The notes: generated by a model not told the origin, from the letters alone. Shown: positions 42,822 through 50,816, counted from the first letter of the stretch. The stretch: 64,000 bases of DNA from JAPPLB01 sp965218555 (GCA_965218555.1 OZ244625.1:5084001-5148000), one strand, 5' to 3'. A program made the numbers and translations.

Positions 42822-44338
42822 GCCGCGCCCGCATAGCGCCAGCGCCGGGGAGACACGACGGCCTCGCCCTTGCCCGCGCCGCGCCGGATACCCTCGCTCA
42901 CGGCCAGGATCGCCGCCGCCGCCGCGTCGTCTCGTGCAAGATCACGACGCCCGCCCTCGGTTTTCTTGCTCAGCTTCGCGTTACCGCTCGGATCGGAGAC
43001 GGTCCTTGCTTCCGCCATCGCAGACCGCATGAGCAGCGAGCGCATGGGCCGGACGTGACCTGACAGACAGGCCCGGCGGAACTGGCGCACATCCTCCGCG
43101 CCGTCTTTGAACCCTTGCCCGCGCAAGCTCAGAGCGGCCAGGGGGAACCGCGCATCACCGAGCGCCTGCCGTAACTCTGCCTCACGCCAGCGGTCGGACA
43201 CGACGGCCAGCGGACGGCCCCAGCGCCGCAGGCACTCGCTCAACAGAAACGGAACGTCGGATACGAACTCCCCGGCCAGGAGTAATTCGCAGCGCTTCTG
43301 CATGTCTTGATACAGCGAGCCGACACCATCTAAGCGCCCTCTCTCGTCTAAGGCCGGTTTCTCGGGAAAGACCGCGAAGCTATCGAGAGCGCCGGTGTTC
43401 ACGAAGTACGCCGCCGCCGCGCTCATCGCCGCCGATGTTCCCAGGTCCACGCCCAACACGAAAGGCCCGCTCCGATCCGGTTCTGCCGTCTCGATACTCT
43501 TCCAAACATCAGGACTCACCAACACGCTTTCGCCCACGTCGGACACGCCCTTATTGAGGCGCAGGCTCTCAAACGTCGGTAGCAACGCCGGATCGCGCTT
43601 AGCGTCCGCCATTTCCTCTCGAATGCGCGCCGCAAGGTCAGGCATGATGCCTAGTGAAGGGTTCGCCTTTAGAACAGTACGCCAGTGAAACGGCGGATCG
43701 TCCTTGCCCGCCGCGTAGCAGAGAGAAAACGCACAGCCGCCCGGTTTCAACATCTTTCTAAACCAGTGCTCCCGAGACGCGGGCCGCGTTCCGATGGCGA
43801 GCAACCGCGATCCGGGAACTTTGCCCAGGCCGGTTCTTAACGCCGCAAGCATCCGATCCGTCTTCGCCTTGTCCCATTGTGCAGGCTCATCAGCCAGCAC
43901 CAAACGCGGACGGAGACCGTGAGCCCTTCGCGGATCAGAGCCAATGCAGCGTATTCGCGCCCCGGACGCCCTGTGCTGGATCGTGGCGGTATTGACGGAA
44001 TCTTGCACCCGCCACGCCCGGCGCTCTAGTCCGGTCTTGTCTCTAAGGATGCTCTGGCAATCTTCGTAAATAATCCGCCCTTGCGCGAAGCTCGAAGCCA
44101 CTACCACAACCTCGTGCTTGGGACCGTGCAGCGGCCCGGAAGGATCGACCACAGCGCACGCAATCCCGGCTACTAGTCCGCTCTTGCCATTGCCTCTGCT
44201 CAAAGTCATCGACACGTCCCCGGAAGTGGCCTCGAAGCCTTTGAGAAACTTTTTCTCCCACGGCAACACGTGGAACAGATCGCCCACGCCCGGCCCTTGT
44301 GGGACCGTCAAACCGCCGATGTAGTCAGCCAGCGTCAA
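42818..44338 (-). CDS. Terminase large subunit
   Basis: 506 residues, TTG start preceded by GGGAGA. ATPase domain with Walker A SRGNGKSG (47-54) and Walker B LVLADE (146-151), plus the coupling-type RLLAIGTRP. Nuclease domain with the first metal Asp at about D298 (VLGVDLGTSAA) and later LAVVSDRWREAELRQAL and RDLARDDAAAAAILAV. It drives DNA into procapsids. No separate small terminase is recognised; the 60-residue protein upstream is too short to assign. Confidence 0.88.
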   Translation of the reverse strand: MTLADYIGGLTVPQGPGVGDLFHVLPWEKKFLKGFEATSGDVSMTLSRGNGKSGLVAGIACAVVDPSGPLHGPKHEVVVVASSFAQGRIIYEDCQSILRDKTGLERRAWRVQDSVNTATIQHRASGARIRCIGSDPRRAHGLRPRLVLADEPAQWDKAKTDRMLAALRTGLGKVPGSRLLAIGTRPASREHWFRKMLKPGGCAFSLCYAAGKDDPPFHWRTVLKANPSLGIMPDLAARIREEMADAKRDPALLPTFESLRLNKGVSDVGESVLVSPDVWKSIETAEPDRSGPFVLGVDLGTSAAMSAAAAYFVNTGALDSFAVFPEKPALDERGRLDGVGSLYQDMQKRCELLLAGEFVSDVPFLLSECLRRWGRPLAVVSDRWREAELRQALGDARFPLAALSLRGQGFKDGAEDVRQFRRACLSGHVRPMRSLLMRSAMAEARTVSDPSGNAKLSKKTEGGRRDLARDDAAAAAILAVSEGIRRGAGKGEAVVSPRRWRYAGAA

Positions 44339-44410
44339 AATGTGTTATCTCCCATCTCCCCCTTTCGTCTATCCCCCGGCGATACCGTTTTCGCGGTGCC
44401 ATCGAAGGCC

Positions 44411-44593
44411 CTAACCGTCGTCCCCGAGCATGACAGCGAACACGCCGGGCCGTGTTATCGAATCCATCCCAACACGCAGGCCCGGATACCGCTCGCGGAA
44501 TAGCAGGAAGACCGTCTCCGCGTCGTCTTGCTCTTTGAACGATGCAATTCGCTTCCAGTCTTTGCCGTCTCGTTTCTCGATGTGATACCCCAT
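44411..44593 (-). CDS. Small satellite protein, unknown
   Basis: 60 residues, ATG 44593 (MGYHIEKRDGKDWKRIASFK; EQDDAETVFLLFRERYPGLR). Compact alpha/beta composition. It lies immediately before TerL and could be a small terminase-like or regulatory protein, but it is too short to assign. Confidence 0.5.
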   Translation of the reverse strand: MGYHIEKRDGKDWKRIASFKEQDDAETVFLLFRERYPGLRVGMDSITRPGVFAVMLGDDG

Positions 44594-44779
44594 TGGTTGT
44601 CTCCATTATCGCCCAGGGGACGCCGAAGCGCCCCCCGGGGTTTCCTTGCCCAGCCGCGCCACGCCTGGCCTTGCCATTCCATACCAGGCCGGACGCCGCC
44701 AAGCCTTGAAACCTTGCCCTACCACGACCAGCCATGCCTCGCCTCGCAACGCCGGGAGGCCTTGCCTCATCCTCTCACT

Positions 44780-44804
44780 CAAATTCGTAAGATTTACGAA
44801 TATT
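44780..44804. repeat. 25-bp palindrome, copy 2
   Basis: CAAATTCGTAA, GAT, TTACGAATATT. The left arm differs from copy 1 at one position. It lies upstream of the small gene and TerL operon, so it could be an operator for the late promoter. Confidence 0.7.
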
Positions 44805-45348
44805 AGAAAAACGAATACTAATCCTGAGCGAGCGCCTATGTAGGCTTACCCGATCCCAAAGTCGCCCCTTGGCCCAGTGCCTTTGCCGTGGACTTAGGCT
44901 GCTGTAGAGCCTGCCTGCGCGAAAGTGCCGCGTCGTCGATTCCTACCGCTTGCCCGCGTCGAAGTGCCAAGTGCGAGCAGCAAAAGCTCAGTCCGATGAG
45001 CAGTCGGACGGACTCCCGAGTGGCCCAGGTTCGGTGTTGGAATCGGGAACGTGACACAACTAGTTTGCGCGTGCTTCTCCATCGTAATTCCCCGCGCGCG
45101 CCGCCCGATGGAAACCTGTGAACGGCAGGGAAAACCCGCACGCGGAGCAGCGCTATATAAGGCAGTTGATGTATGATGAGTGTTGGCCATCGCGGTGCTA
45201 CGCGAATGCCGCCGCCGAAAGCCGCCGGGAAAACGGCTGAGGCAACGGAAGAGCCCGCCTTTCGGTGGGCTCCACGTTATCGAACCCCAGGGCGAATAGC
45301 AAGCGAATGTCCTACATAGAACGTATCGGTTTTTTCGTGTTTTTGCTC

Positions 45349-45373
45349 CAAATTACCAAGATTTGTTAATTTG
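45349..45373. repeat. 25-bp palindrome, copy 3
   Basis: CAAATTACCAA, GAT, TTGTTAATTTG. One arm mismatch. Same length, same GAT centre and same CAAATT outer arms as the other two copies. Confidence 0.65.
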
Positions 45374-45382
45374 AAGCCACCA

Positions 45383-45427
45383 CTAGCCGGTGGTGTACTC
45401 TCCCCACGCCTCCATCAGATCGCGGCG
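45383..45427 (-). pseudogene. C-terminal remnant of a second integrase
   Basis: On the minus strand the bases read RRRDLMEAWGEYTTG then TAG. The intact integrase 0.9 kb away ends RRELMQAWGDYLG. Only about 15 codons remain, preceded by a stop. It is either the scar of an earlier element or a duplicated att-proximal end. Confidence 0.5.
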
Positions 45428-45485
45428 CCGTTAACGGCTTAGGACAACGGACCCCGTCGGAATCCGCCCGAAGGGGACGCTGTGG

Positions 45486-45911
45486 TTAGTCTTCAGGTCC
45501 GCTCCTGATACGTTGGAACACTGCCCTCAACACGAACCACAGGCCAAGTCCACCCAACCCGGAAAGCATCTTGTCCGCAACAAGTATTGCTGTTTCCCGC
45601 TGGCTATCCGTTCCATTGAAGAGCATATGTAGAACGACCCCAACCACAGCAGCCAAGCCGACTATCACAAACGCGACTAGGCCGAAGTTGTATCGGCGTC
45701 GTTCACGGGAGCCCTGTGCTCTCAAGTCCAGCTTCTTGGAGTGATATTCGAACTGGCGCTGATCGGTGGCATCGGCCGCGATGATCACTTTTTCCTGGAG
45801 TTCAGTTCGACGGTCATTGCTTTCAATCCGCTGACGCTCAACTCCAAGTACTTCTCTGATGAGGGCGTGGTCAGCGGCGGGGACTAACTCAGATCCTGTA
45901 GCTTCACTCAT
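45486..45911 (-). CDS. Two-pass membrane protein in the satellite
   Basis: 141 residues. An N-terminal soluble helical part (ALIREVLGVERQRIESNDRR; RQFEYHSKKLDLRAQGSRER) is followed by two membrane segments (FGLVAFVIVGLAAVVGVVLHML and MLSGLGGLGLWFVLRAVF). Starts in the stop of the preceding gene (ATGA), so the two are coupled. Unknown; candidates are helper interference or superinfection exclusion, on position only. Confidence 0.6.
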   Translation of the reverse strand: MSEATGSELVPAADHALIREVLGVERQRIESNDRRTELQEKVIIAADATDQRQFEYHSKKLDLRAQGSRERRRYNFGLVAFVIVGLAAVVGVVLHMLFNGTDSQRETAILVADKMLSGLGGLGLWFVLRAVFQRIRSGPED

Positions 45912-46162
45912 CGGTACACTGGAGGTGCTTCACGCATATCCCTTGAAGGAACGCGTTTAGACTTAGACTCTACACGGCTTTGGAGATCTTCGATGTAAAT
46001 CTCGGCAGGAACACTCCGGATGCGGTAGCCGCCATATGGTGACTCCTCGTACACTGTGATCATCTCATCTTCCGAAACAGAGTCCCTGGACGCCTTACGG
46101 CGCTTCAACTCGGAGAAAACTTCATCGAGAGTCTCAAAAAACATCGGCAAAGAAAATCCCAT
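45908..46162 (-). CDS. Small acidic/basic soluble protein in the satellite
   Basis: 84 residues (FFETLDEVFSELKRRKASRD; VYEESPYGGYRIRSVPAEIY). Directly follows the integrase gene and overlaps the membrane protein gene by four bases. No family recognised. Confidence 0.55.
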   Translation of the reverse strand: MGFSLPMFFETLDEVFSELKRRKASRDSVSEDEMITVYEESPYGGYRIRSVPAEIYIEDLQSRVESKSKRVPSRDMREAPPVYR

Positions 46163-46301
46163 ACAACACCGCCTCTGTCAACATGATAAGTCAAAATACG
46201 TTCGCTGGGCTGAACGTTTGGGTTGTATCACACTGGCGTCTCCTCGATCAACTTCTCCAGAGACCACGGATCGTCGGTAACGCCCGTTTCCATCGCTAGC
46301 A

Positions 46302-47423
46302 TCACCCCAGGTAGTCCCCCCACGCCTGCATCAGTTCCCGGCGCTTGTCGAACAGATCGCTCCGCATATAGGCTTGCTCCGTATCCGATCCGACGTTGTG
46401 AGCAAGCGCAAGCTCGGCAGCCACACGATCAACGCCCGTCTCGGCGCACCAGTCACGAAACGATGATCTGAGGCCGTGAACGGTCCCGGCGATCTTCGCC
46501 TTGACGAGCAGCCGAGACAGGACCGCGCCCCGAATCGCTACCCCTCTCTTACTCGGGAAGATCAAACCCGAGCCGTTGTCAAGCTCCCGAGCAGCCGTCA
46601 GGACCGCGACGGCGCGATCCGACAGCGGTACGCGGTGCTGACGTGCCGACTTCATCCGATCCGGCGATATCGTCCAGACACCACGTTCTAGGTCTACCTC
46701 ATCCCAAGTCGCACGCCGAACCTCAGAGGATCGGCAGGCCGTCAAGATCAGGAACTCAAACGTCAGCTTGAGGCCGGCCCATGCATCAGCCTCTCGAACC
46801 CTCGACAGCGCCTCGGGGACCTCGGCATGAGGTAGCGCGTCGTGATGGTGTTTCTTGCCGTTCACTTTGGGGAGAGCCGCCGATATCGCCTCGGCTGCCG
46901 GGTTGTCTTGCCGGAAGCCTTGCGCGATGCACCACTTCATCACGGCCCCGAACCGCTGGCGTAGTTTCTGAGCCGCCGCCGGTTTCGCCGTCCAGATCGG
47001 ACGCAATACGGTCATCACATCCCGCGTCGTGATTGAATCAACTCGAATCCGCCCGATACGCGGCGGTAGATGATCCCGGAAGCTCGCCCGCCAGTGCTCT
47101 GCCTGTCGTGGGTTCTTCCAGGTCGGCTCATGCAAGGCGATCACTTCCCGGATAGCATCAGCCAGCGTCGGGATATCCGCTCCCGATCTTAGGGATTGCG
47201 GGTCGTCACCCTGTAGGCTCATCCTGCGGAACTCAAACGCCCGCGCCCTCGCCTCGCCCAAGCTCATGTATGGGTACTTGCCGACGGCCCGATCCACGCG
47301 CCGCCCTCGAACGGTCCCGCGCCATATCCAGGACTTCGCCCCGGTGGGCAGTACCCGCAACATCAGGCCGTGCTCGTCACAGTGTTTCCCAGGCCCCGCC
47401 GCCTTGATGAATGAGACCGTCAA
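46302..47423 (-). CDS. Tyrosine-recombinase integrase (P4 type)
   Basis: 373 residues. The N-terminal DUF4102-like domain (DEHGLMLRVLPTGAKSWIWR, GKYPYMSLGEARARAFEFRR) marks the P4/prophage-island class. The catalytic residues are in place: R231 (ACRSSEVRRATW), H316 and R319 (HGLRSSFRDW), H342 (ALAHNVGSDTEQAY) and nucleophile Y352. It is the rightmost gene of the element and is transcribed inward, so one attachment site probably lies in 47424-47612. Confidence 0.93.
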   Translation of the reverse strand: MTVSFIKAAGPGKHCDEHGLMLRVLPTGAKSWIWRGTVRGRRVDRAVGKYPYMSLGEARARAFEFRRMSLQGDDPQSLRSGADIPTLADAIREVIALHEPTWKNPRQAEHWRASFRDHLPPRIGRIRVDSITTRDVMTVLRPIWTAKPAAAQKLRQRFGAVMKWCIAQGFRQDNPAAEAISAALPKVNGKKHHHDALPHAEVPEALSRVREADAWAGLKLTFEFLILTACRSSEVRRATWDEVDLERGVWTISPDRMKSARQHRVPLSDRAVAVLTAARELDNGSGLIFPSKRGVAIRGAVLSRLLVKAKIAGTVHGLRSSFRDWCAETGVDRVAAELALAHNVGSDTEQAYMRSDLFDKRRELMQAWGDYLG

Positions 47424-47612
47424 CCGCCTGCTTTGTCTCGCATAGTGGAATCTAACTCCCTCTGACCAACTTAATGTCCCACTATAATATCAAAGGCCCC
47501 AGATGGCCTGTCAACACCCCAGAGAACGGACCCAAACCGCCCGATCTGTCAAGCTATCGAGCGTAATATTTTCACTATAAAGGACTTACTCCTATATAGG
47601 CTCACTTGACAA

Positions 47613-48428
47613 CTACTTTACAAAACACCCCGGATCAGGCCCGAAACCGCCTAAAATGGCTCTAGTTCGGTCCTCATGGCGACCCAACTGAAAAGCTCCG
47701 CCCGCCTCGGTCCGTTCGTAGCCGATGACTGCCAGACCCTTCCCGAAGCATTGCTGAAACTCCTGACGCACCCGATCCTGCACGGCGCGCGCGCGTTCAG
47801 GGTCGTTGGCCCGCCACTCATCGACCTCTCGCGGAACGGCAATCGTCATTTCGACTTGCCGGTCGGCTAGAGCGCCACCGGCGACCACCGTCTCCACCCG
47901 CTTGCTCATTACGTGCCATTCGGCGACGAGGCGGTCGGTCGGCAGCCCGCCGTGCAGCGGCGACGAGGTGATGCCGTATTGGTTCGGCAAGAAGCGTTTC
48001 ACCACGCAGCCGAGCTTCTCGATATTGAAGCGCGCGTTGCGAATCTGCAGCGAATCGAACAGCCACTCGACCAACCCCACCTCCGAGGCGATCGCTTGCT
48101 CGCGCTGCTTCAGCTTGATCTTGTAGCCGATGCCGCGGTTCTGATAGCCATCAAGCACCCCCGTCATGTGGCTATGCCAATAGCGCGATCCATCGCGCTT
48201 CATACCCGGCAGCGAAAAGCTGAAGCCGATCATCTGTTCGCCGTCGTAAGCGCCCAGGATCAGCCCGCCGATGTACTTGGCCACGCTCAGAATGCGCGGC
48301 GGCACCTGGTCGACCTCGGAGAATTTCCAAACACCTATTTGGATGTCGAGCGTCGCGCGGAACTCTTCGTGCTCGCAGAGCACGCGTACCTCGATACCAT
48401 CCGCTAGCGGCTCTTGGCCTGCTGCCAT
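47613..48428 (-). CDS. COG3375-type GNAT acyltransferase
   Basis: 271 residues. It matches the family found beside MenC/NSAR genes: IQIGVWKFSEVDQVPPRILS, GGLILGAYDGEQMIGFSFSL, YWHSHMTGVLDGYQNRGIGY (acyl-CoA binding), EWLFDSLQIRNARFNIEKLG, PTDRLVAEWHV. The likely reaction is N-acylation (succinylation) of D-amino acids feeding the racemase now 9.5 kb downstream on the same strand. Its 5' end overlaps mazG by 25 bp. The last residues after AFQLG are not typical, and the 3' end abuts the satellite, so the C-terminus may have been altered by insertion. Confidence 0.8.
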   Translation of the reverse strand: MAAGQEPLADGIEVRVLCEHEEFRATLDIQIGVWKFSEVDQVPPRILSVAKYIGGLILGAYDGEQMIGFSFSLPGMKRDGSRYWHSHMTGVLDGYQNRGIGYKIKLKQREQAIASEVGLVEWLFDSLQIRNARFNIEKLGCVVKRFLPNQYGITSSPLHGGLPTDRLVAEWHVMSKRVETVVAGGALADRQVEMTIAVPREVDEWRANDPERARAVQDRVRQEFQQCFGKGLAVIGYERTEAGGAFQLGRHEDRTRAILGGFGPDPGCFVK

Positions 48429-49207
48429 AGCTGCTCCACTTCCTCGACGCCGGCTTCTTCGATCGTAAGGCCCTTGTCACGAAGTTCCTGTTCGATGGAG
48501 CCGAAGCGTTTGCGGAACTTGCGGTTGGCCCGCCGCAGAGCAAGCTCCGGGTCGACACCGGCGCGGCGCGCAACGTTCACAAGCAGTAAGAAGAGATCGC
48601 CGATCTCTTCCTCGGTGCGGTCGGGGTCCTGGCAAGCTCGCGCTTCCCGAAACTGCTGCATCTCCGCGCCGACCTTTTCGACAAGCTCGTCCGTTTCGCG
48701 CCAGTCGAAACCGGCTCGGGCAGCCTTCTTGCTGATCTCGTGCGCTTCGAGCATGGCGGGTTGCGCTCGCGTGACGTTTGTCAGCAACCCCGCTTTCTCT
48801 CGGTCCGATGAGCCGTGGTTCCCTGCCTCGGAGCGCTTTTCTTCCGCCTTGATCTCTTCCCAGCGCTGCAACACCTTGCCCGCTGTATCGGCCGACTCGG
48901 AGCCGAACACATGCGGATGCCGCCGGATCAGCTTGTCGTTGATGTGCCCGAGTACGTCATCGATGCCGAACCAGCCGTTCTCCTTGGCGATCTGCGACTG
49001 AAAGACGATTTGCAGCTGAATGTCGCCGAGTTCCTCGGCCAAGTCGGCCCAGTCTCTGCGCTCGATGGCGTCGATCGCTTCGTATGTCTCTTCGACCAGG
49101 TAACGGCGCAATGATTCCAATGTCTGGTCGCGGTCCCAAGGGCAGCCGCCAGGAGCCCGCAGTCGCTCCATCAGTTCCAGCAGCGTCTCGAAACGAGAAT
49201 CAGCCAT
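48404..49207 (-). CDS. mazG: Nucleoside triphosphate pyrophosphohydrolase MazG
   Basis: 267 residues from ATG 49207 (MADSRFETLLELMERLR); a TTG at 49267 would add 20 non-typical residues. Classic tandem MazG layout: first domain RAPGGCPWDRDQTLESLRRY with EExxE (LVEETYEAIDAIERRD, LAEELGDIQLQIVF), then HPHVFG and a second domain (RTEEEIGDLFLLLVNVARRA). It degrades aberrant or stress-related NTPs. Divergent from kdsB. Confidence 0.93.
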   Translation of the reverse strand: MADSRFETLLELMERLRAPGGCPWDRDQTLESLRRYLVEETYEAIDAIERRDWADLAEELGDIQLQIVFQSQIAKENGWFGIDDVLGHINDKLIRRHPHVFGSESADTAGKVLQRWEEIKAEEKRSEAGNHGSSDREKAGLLTNVTRAQPAMLEAHEISKKAARAGFDWRETDELVEKVGAEMQQFREARACQDPDRTEEEIGDLFLLLVNVARRAGVDPELALRRANRKFRKRFGSIEQELRDKGLTIEEAGVEEVEQLWQQAKSR

Positions 49208-49278
49208 GGCACAATGAGCGAACCAGTAGCACAATGTAGCACAGCGTTTTTTCACTTCCCCGTTCAACGATTGTTACG

Positions 49279-50019
49279 ATGAAGGCCGTCGGCATCATTC
49301 CCGCGCGCTATGCTTCGAGCCGTTTTCCCGGCAAGGCTTTGGCAATGCTGGGGGACCGCACGCTGATCCAGCATGTCTACGAACGGGCATCTGAAGCCGA
49401 GACATTGTCGCTCGTTGTGGTCGCCACCGATGACAACCGCATCGCCTCGGCCGTGCGGGACTTCGGGGGCAAGGTCATCATGACTTCGTCGCGGCATCCC
49501 TCCGGAACGGATCGCGTGGCGGAAGCAGCGCGGGATCTCGACGTGGACATCGTTGTTAATATTCAGGGCGACGAACCGTTCATCTCACCGAAAGAGATTG
49601 ATCAAGCGGTCGCACCGTTTGAATCCCGGCCCGAGTTGGCCATATCGACCCTTTGCCACGCGATTGCGGACGAGGCGTCGCTTCACGACCCCAATATCGT
49701 CAAGGTTGTATCGGACCTGCGGGGCTATGCTCTCTACTTCTCGCGGTCGCTGATTCCTCACCCACGGCGCGGCCAACGGGAAACGGCCTTTGCGCACATC
49801 GGGCTTTACGCCTATCGCAAGGATTTTCTGTTGCGGTTCGCCTCTCTGCCCCCGGGCCGTTTGGAACAAACCGAAGCTCTGGAGCAGCTTCGGGTTCTCG
49901 AAAACGGGGAGCGGATTCTGGTGATTCCGACCGAGGATTATGTGGGCATCGGCGTGGACGTTCCGGCCGACCTGGAGCGCGCCGAGAGCTTCCTGAACGA
50001 CTCGCGAGACGCAACCTGA
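49279..50019 (+). CDS. kdsB: CMP-KDO synthetase
   Basis: 246 residues. 3-deoxy-manno-octulosonate cytidylyltransferase, activating KDO for lipopolysaccharide. Diagnostic: GIIPARYASSRFPGKALAML, VVVATDDNRIASAV, SSRHPSGTDRVAEAA, VNIQGDEPFISP, FSRSLIPHPR, HIGLYAYRKDFLLRF and LEQTEALEQLRVLENG. The presence of kdsB implies a Gram-negative outer membrane with KDO-type LPS. Confidence 0.96.
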   Translation: MKAVGIIPARYASSRFPGKALAMLGDRTLIQHVYERASEAETLSLVVVATDDNRIASAVRDFGGKVIMTSSRHPSGTDRVAEAARDLDVDIVVNIQGDEPFISPKEIDQAVAPFESRPELAISTLCHAIADEASLHDPNIVKVVSDLRGYALYFSRSLIPHPRRGQRETAFAHIGLYAYRKDFLLRFASLPPGRLEQTEALEQLRVLENGERILVIPTEDYVGIGVDVPADLERAESFLNDSRDAT

Positions 50020-50040
50020 AAGCGGCCTCCGAGAGTGGTT

Positions 50041-50067
50041 TTGCCGGGATCATTTCGATGGTATAAT
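50041..50067 (+). promoter_or_regulatory. Candidate promoter for the bc-complex operon
   Basis: A perfect TATAAT at 50062-50067 with TTGCCG at 50041-50046 (15-bp spacer, shorter than ideal). It is 155 bp upstream of the Rieske start. Confidence 0.4.
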
Positions 50068-50222
50068 TTCTTGTTGTGCGCGATTCGTTGCTGTAATACA
50101 GTAATCAGCAGGGGGCTCTTGACACCCCCTATACCTAAGCGGCACGCTATGAATTACCGCATAGCCGGGTTGCTCCAAAGTGTCAGTACCGGCAACGTTT
50201 CTCAGTGACAGAAGAGGGATAG

Positions 50223-50816
50223 ATGGCTGACTCGAACGCGGGCCAAACCGGAGCGGAGCGGGAGGCTCCGGCCGACGCTAAACCTTCCTTCCTCTCCCGC
50301 CTGATCGAAGGATTCAAGAAGACGGAAGCAGACAAGGACGCGGTCCGAACGCGCCGTCTGTTCGTCGGCTTCGCAATCTCCGGCTTCTTGACGACCAACT
50401 TTCTGATGTTCCTGCGGTTTTTCTTCCCGCGGACCATCTTCGAGCCGCGGACGGTGTTTCGCATCGGGACGCCAAACGATTTTGGCATCGGCATCGACAC
50501 GAAGTTTCAAAAGTCACAACGGATCTGGGTGGTCAAGAATACCGAGCGGTTGTTCGTGATTAGCGCGATCTGCACCCACCTGGGCTGCACGCCGGATTGG
50601 AAACAATCTGAGCAGAAGTTCAAATGTCCGTGTCATGGCAGCGGCTACGACCCGGAGGGGATCAACTACGAGGGCCCGGCACCACGGCCGATGGACCGCG
50701 CCCGAGTGGAGCTCGACGCTGAGGGACAGATCGTCGTCGACACCAGCGTGGTTTTCAAAGAGGAAAAAGGCAAGCAGACGCAGTTTGATGACCCGGGGGC
50801 GTTCATACCGGTTTAA
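50223..50816 (+). CDS. Rieske iron-sulfur protein of the quinol:cytochrome c oxidoreductase
   Basis: 197 residues, SD GAAGAGGGAT. One membrane anchor (about 47-68). The 2Fe-2S ligands are C117, H119, C135 and H138, with disulfide cysteines C122 and C137 (ICTHLGCTPDW and CPCHGSGYD). It accepts electrons from quinol at the Qo site and passes them to the c-type cytochrome encoded downstream. First gene of a six- or seven-gene respiratory operon. Confidence 0.93.
   Translation: MADSNAGQTGAEREAPADAKPSFLSRLIEGFKKTEADKDAVRTRRLFVGFAISGFLTTNFLMFLRFFFPRTIFEPRTVFRIGTPNDFGIGIDTKFQKSQRIWVVKNTERLFVISAICTHLGCTPDWKQSEQKFKCPCHGSGYDPEGINYEGPAPRPMDRARVELDAEGQIVVDTSVVFKEEKGKQTQFDDPGAFIPV

Larger units (their letters stand above)
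44594..45485. other. Satellite control region, about 890 bp without a confident gene
   Basis: It holds, from left to right on the plus strand: a repetitive stretch of CCTTGCC/GCCTTG-type words (about 44640-44770; GGCAAGG on the minus strand), palindrome copy 2 (44780-44804), a CTATATA site (45152-45161), a GAGCCCGCC/GGTGGGCTC hairpin (45251-45272), palindrome copy 3 (45349-45373) and an integrase C-terminal remnant (45383-45427). Open frames on both strands here have poor, arginine/serine-rich composition. I read it as the promoter and operator region, possibly also the origin or packaging region. Confidence 0.55.
38100..47600 (-). mobile_element. Putative capsid-forming phage satellite (integrase plus tailless head module)
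   Basis: About 9.5 kb; edges approximate. Reading the minus strand: tyrosine integrase, two small genes, a regulatory region, a small gene, TerL, HNH, major capsid, a small unknown, P-loop protein, prohead protease, two connector-like proteins and portal. Genes from TerL to portal are tightly packed with ATGA or TGATG overlaps. There is no tail, tape-measure, lysis, phage replication or obvious repressor gene, and no adjacent phage debris. A defective prophage would usually leave scattered remnants. A compact int-plus-head set is instead the layout described for capsid-forming phage-inducible chromosomal islands (cf-PICIs). It lies cleanly between two same-strand metabolic genes. I found no convincing att direct repeat. 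Confidence 0.7.

Noticed and set aside
44836..45141. 101-residue minus-strand and overlapping plus-strand ORFs in the satellite control region
   Set aside because: Arg/Ser-rich composition without hydrophobic core, no SD, and opposite strands overlap fully.
40495..46162. Anti-phage defence genes as satellite cargo
   Set aside because: The two small genes and the P-loop protein show no toxin, nuclease, TIR, reverse transcriptase or other known defence motif. Position alone is not enough.
38060..47610. att direct repeats of the satellite
   Set aside because: GGACTTATCCTAT (38092) versus GGACTTACTCCTAT (47582), CCGCCCGACTGTC (38114) versus CCGCCCGATCTGTC, and TGTCCCAC (38122 and 47475) are partial matches, but none is long and exact and their order is inconsistent. 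No tRNA gene lies at either edge.
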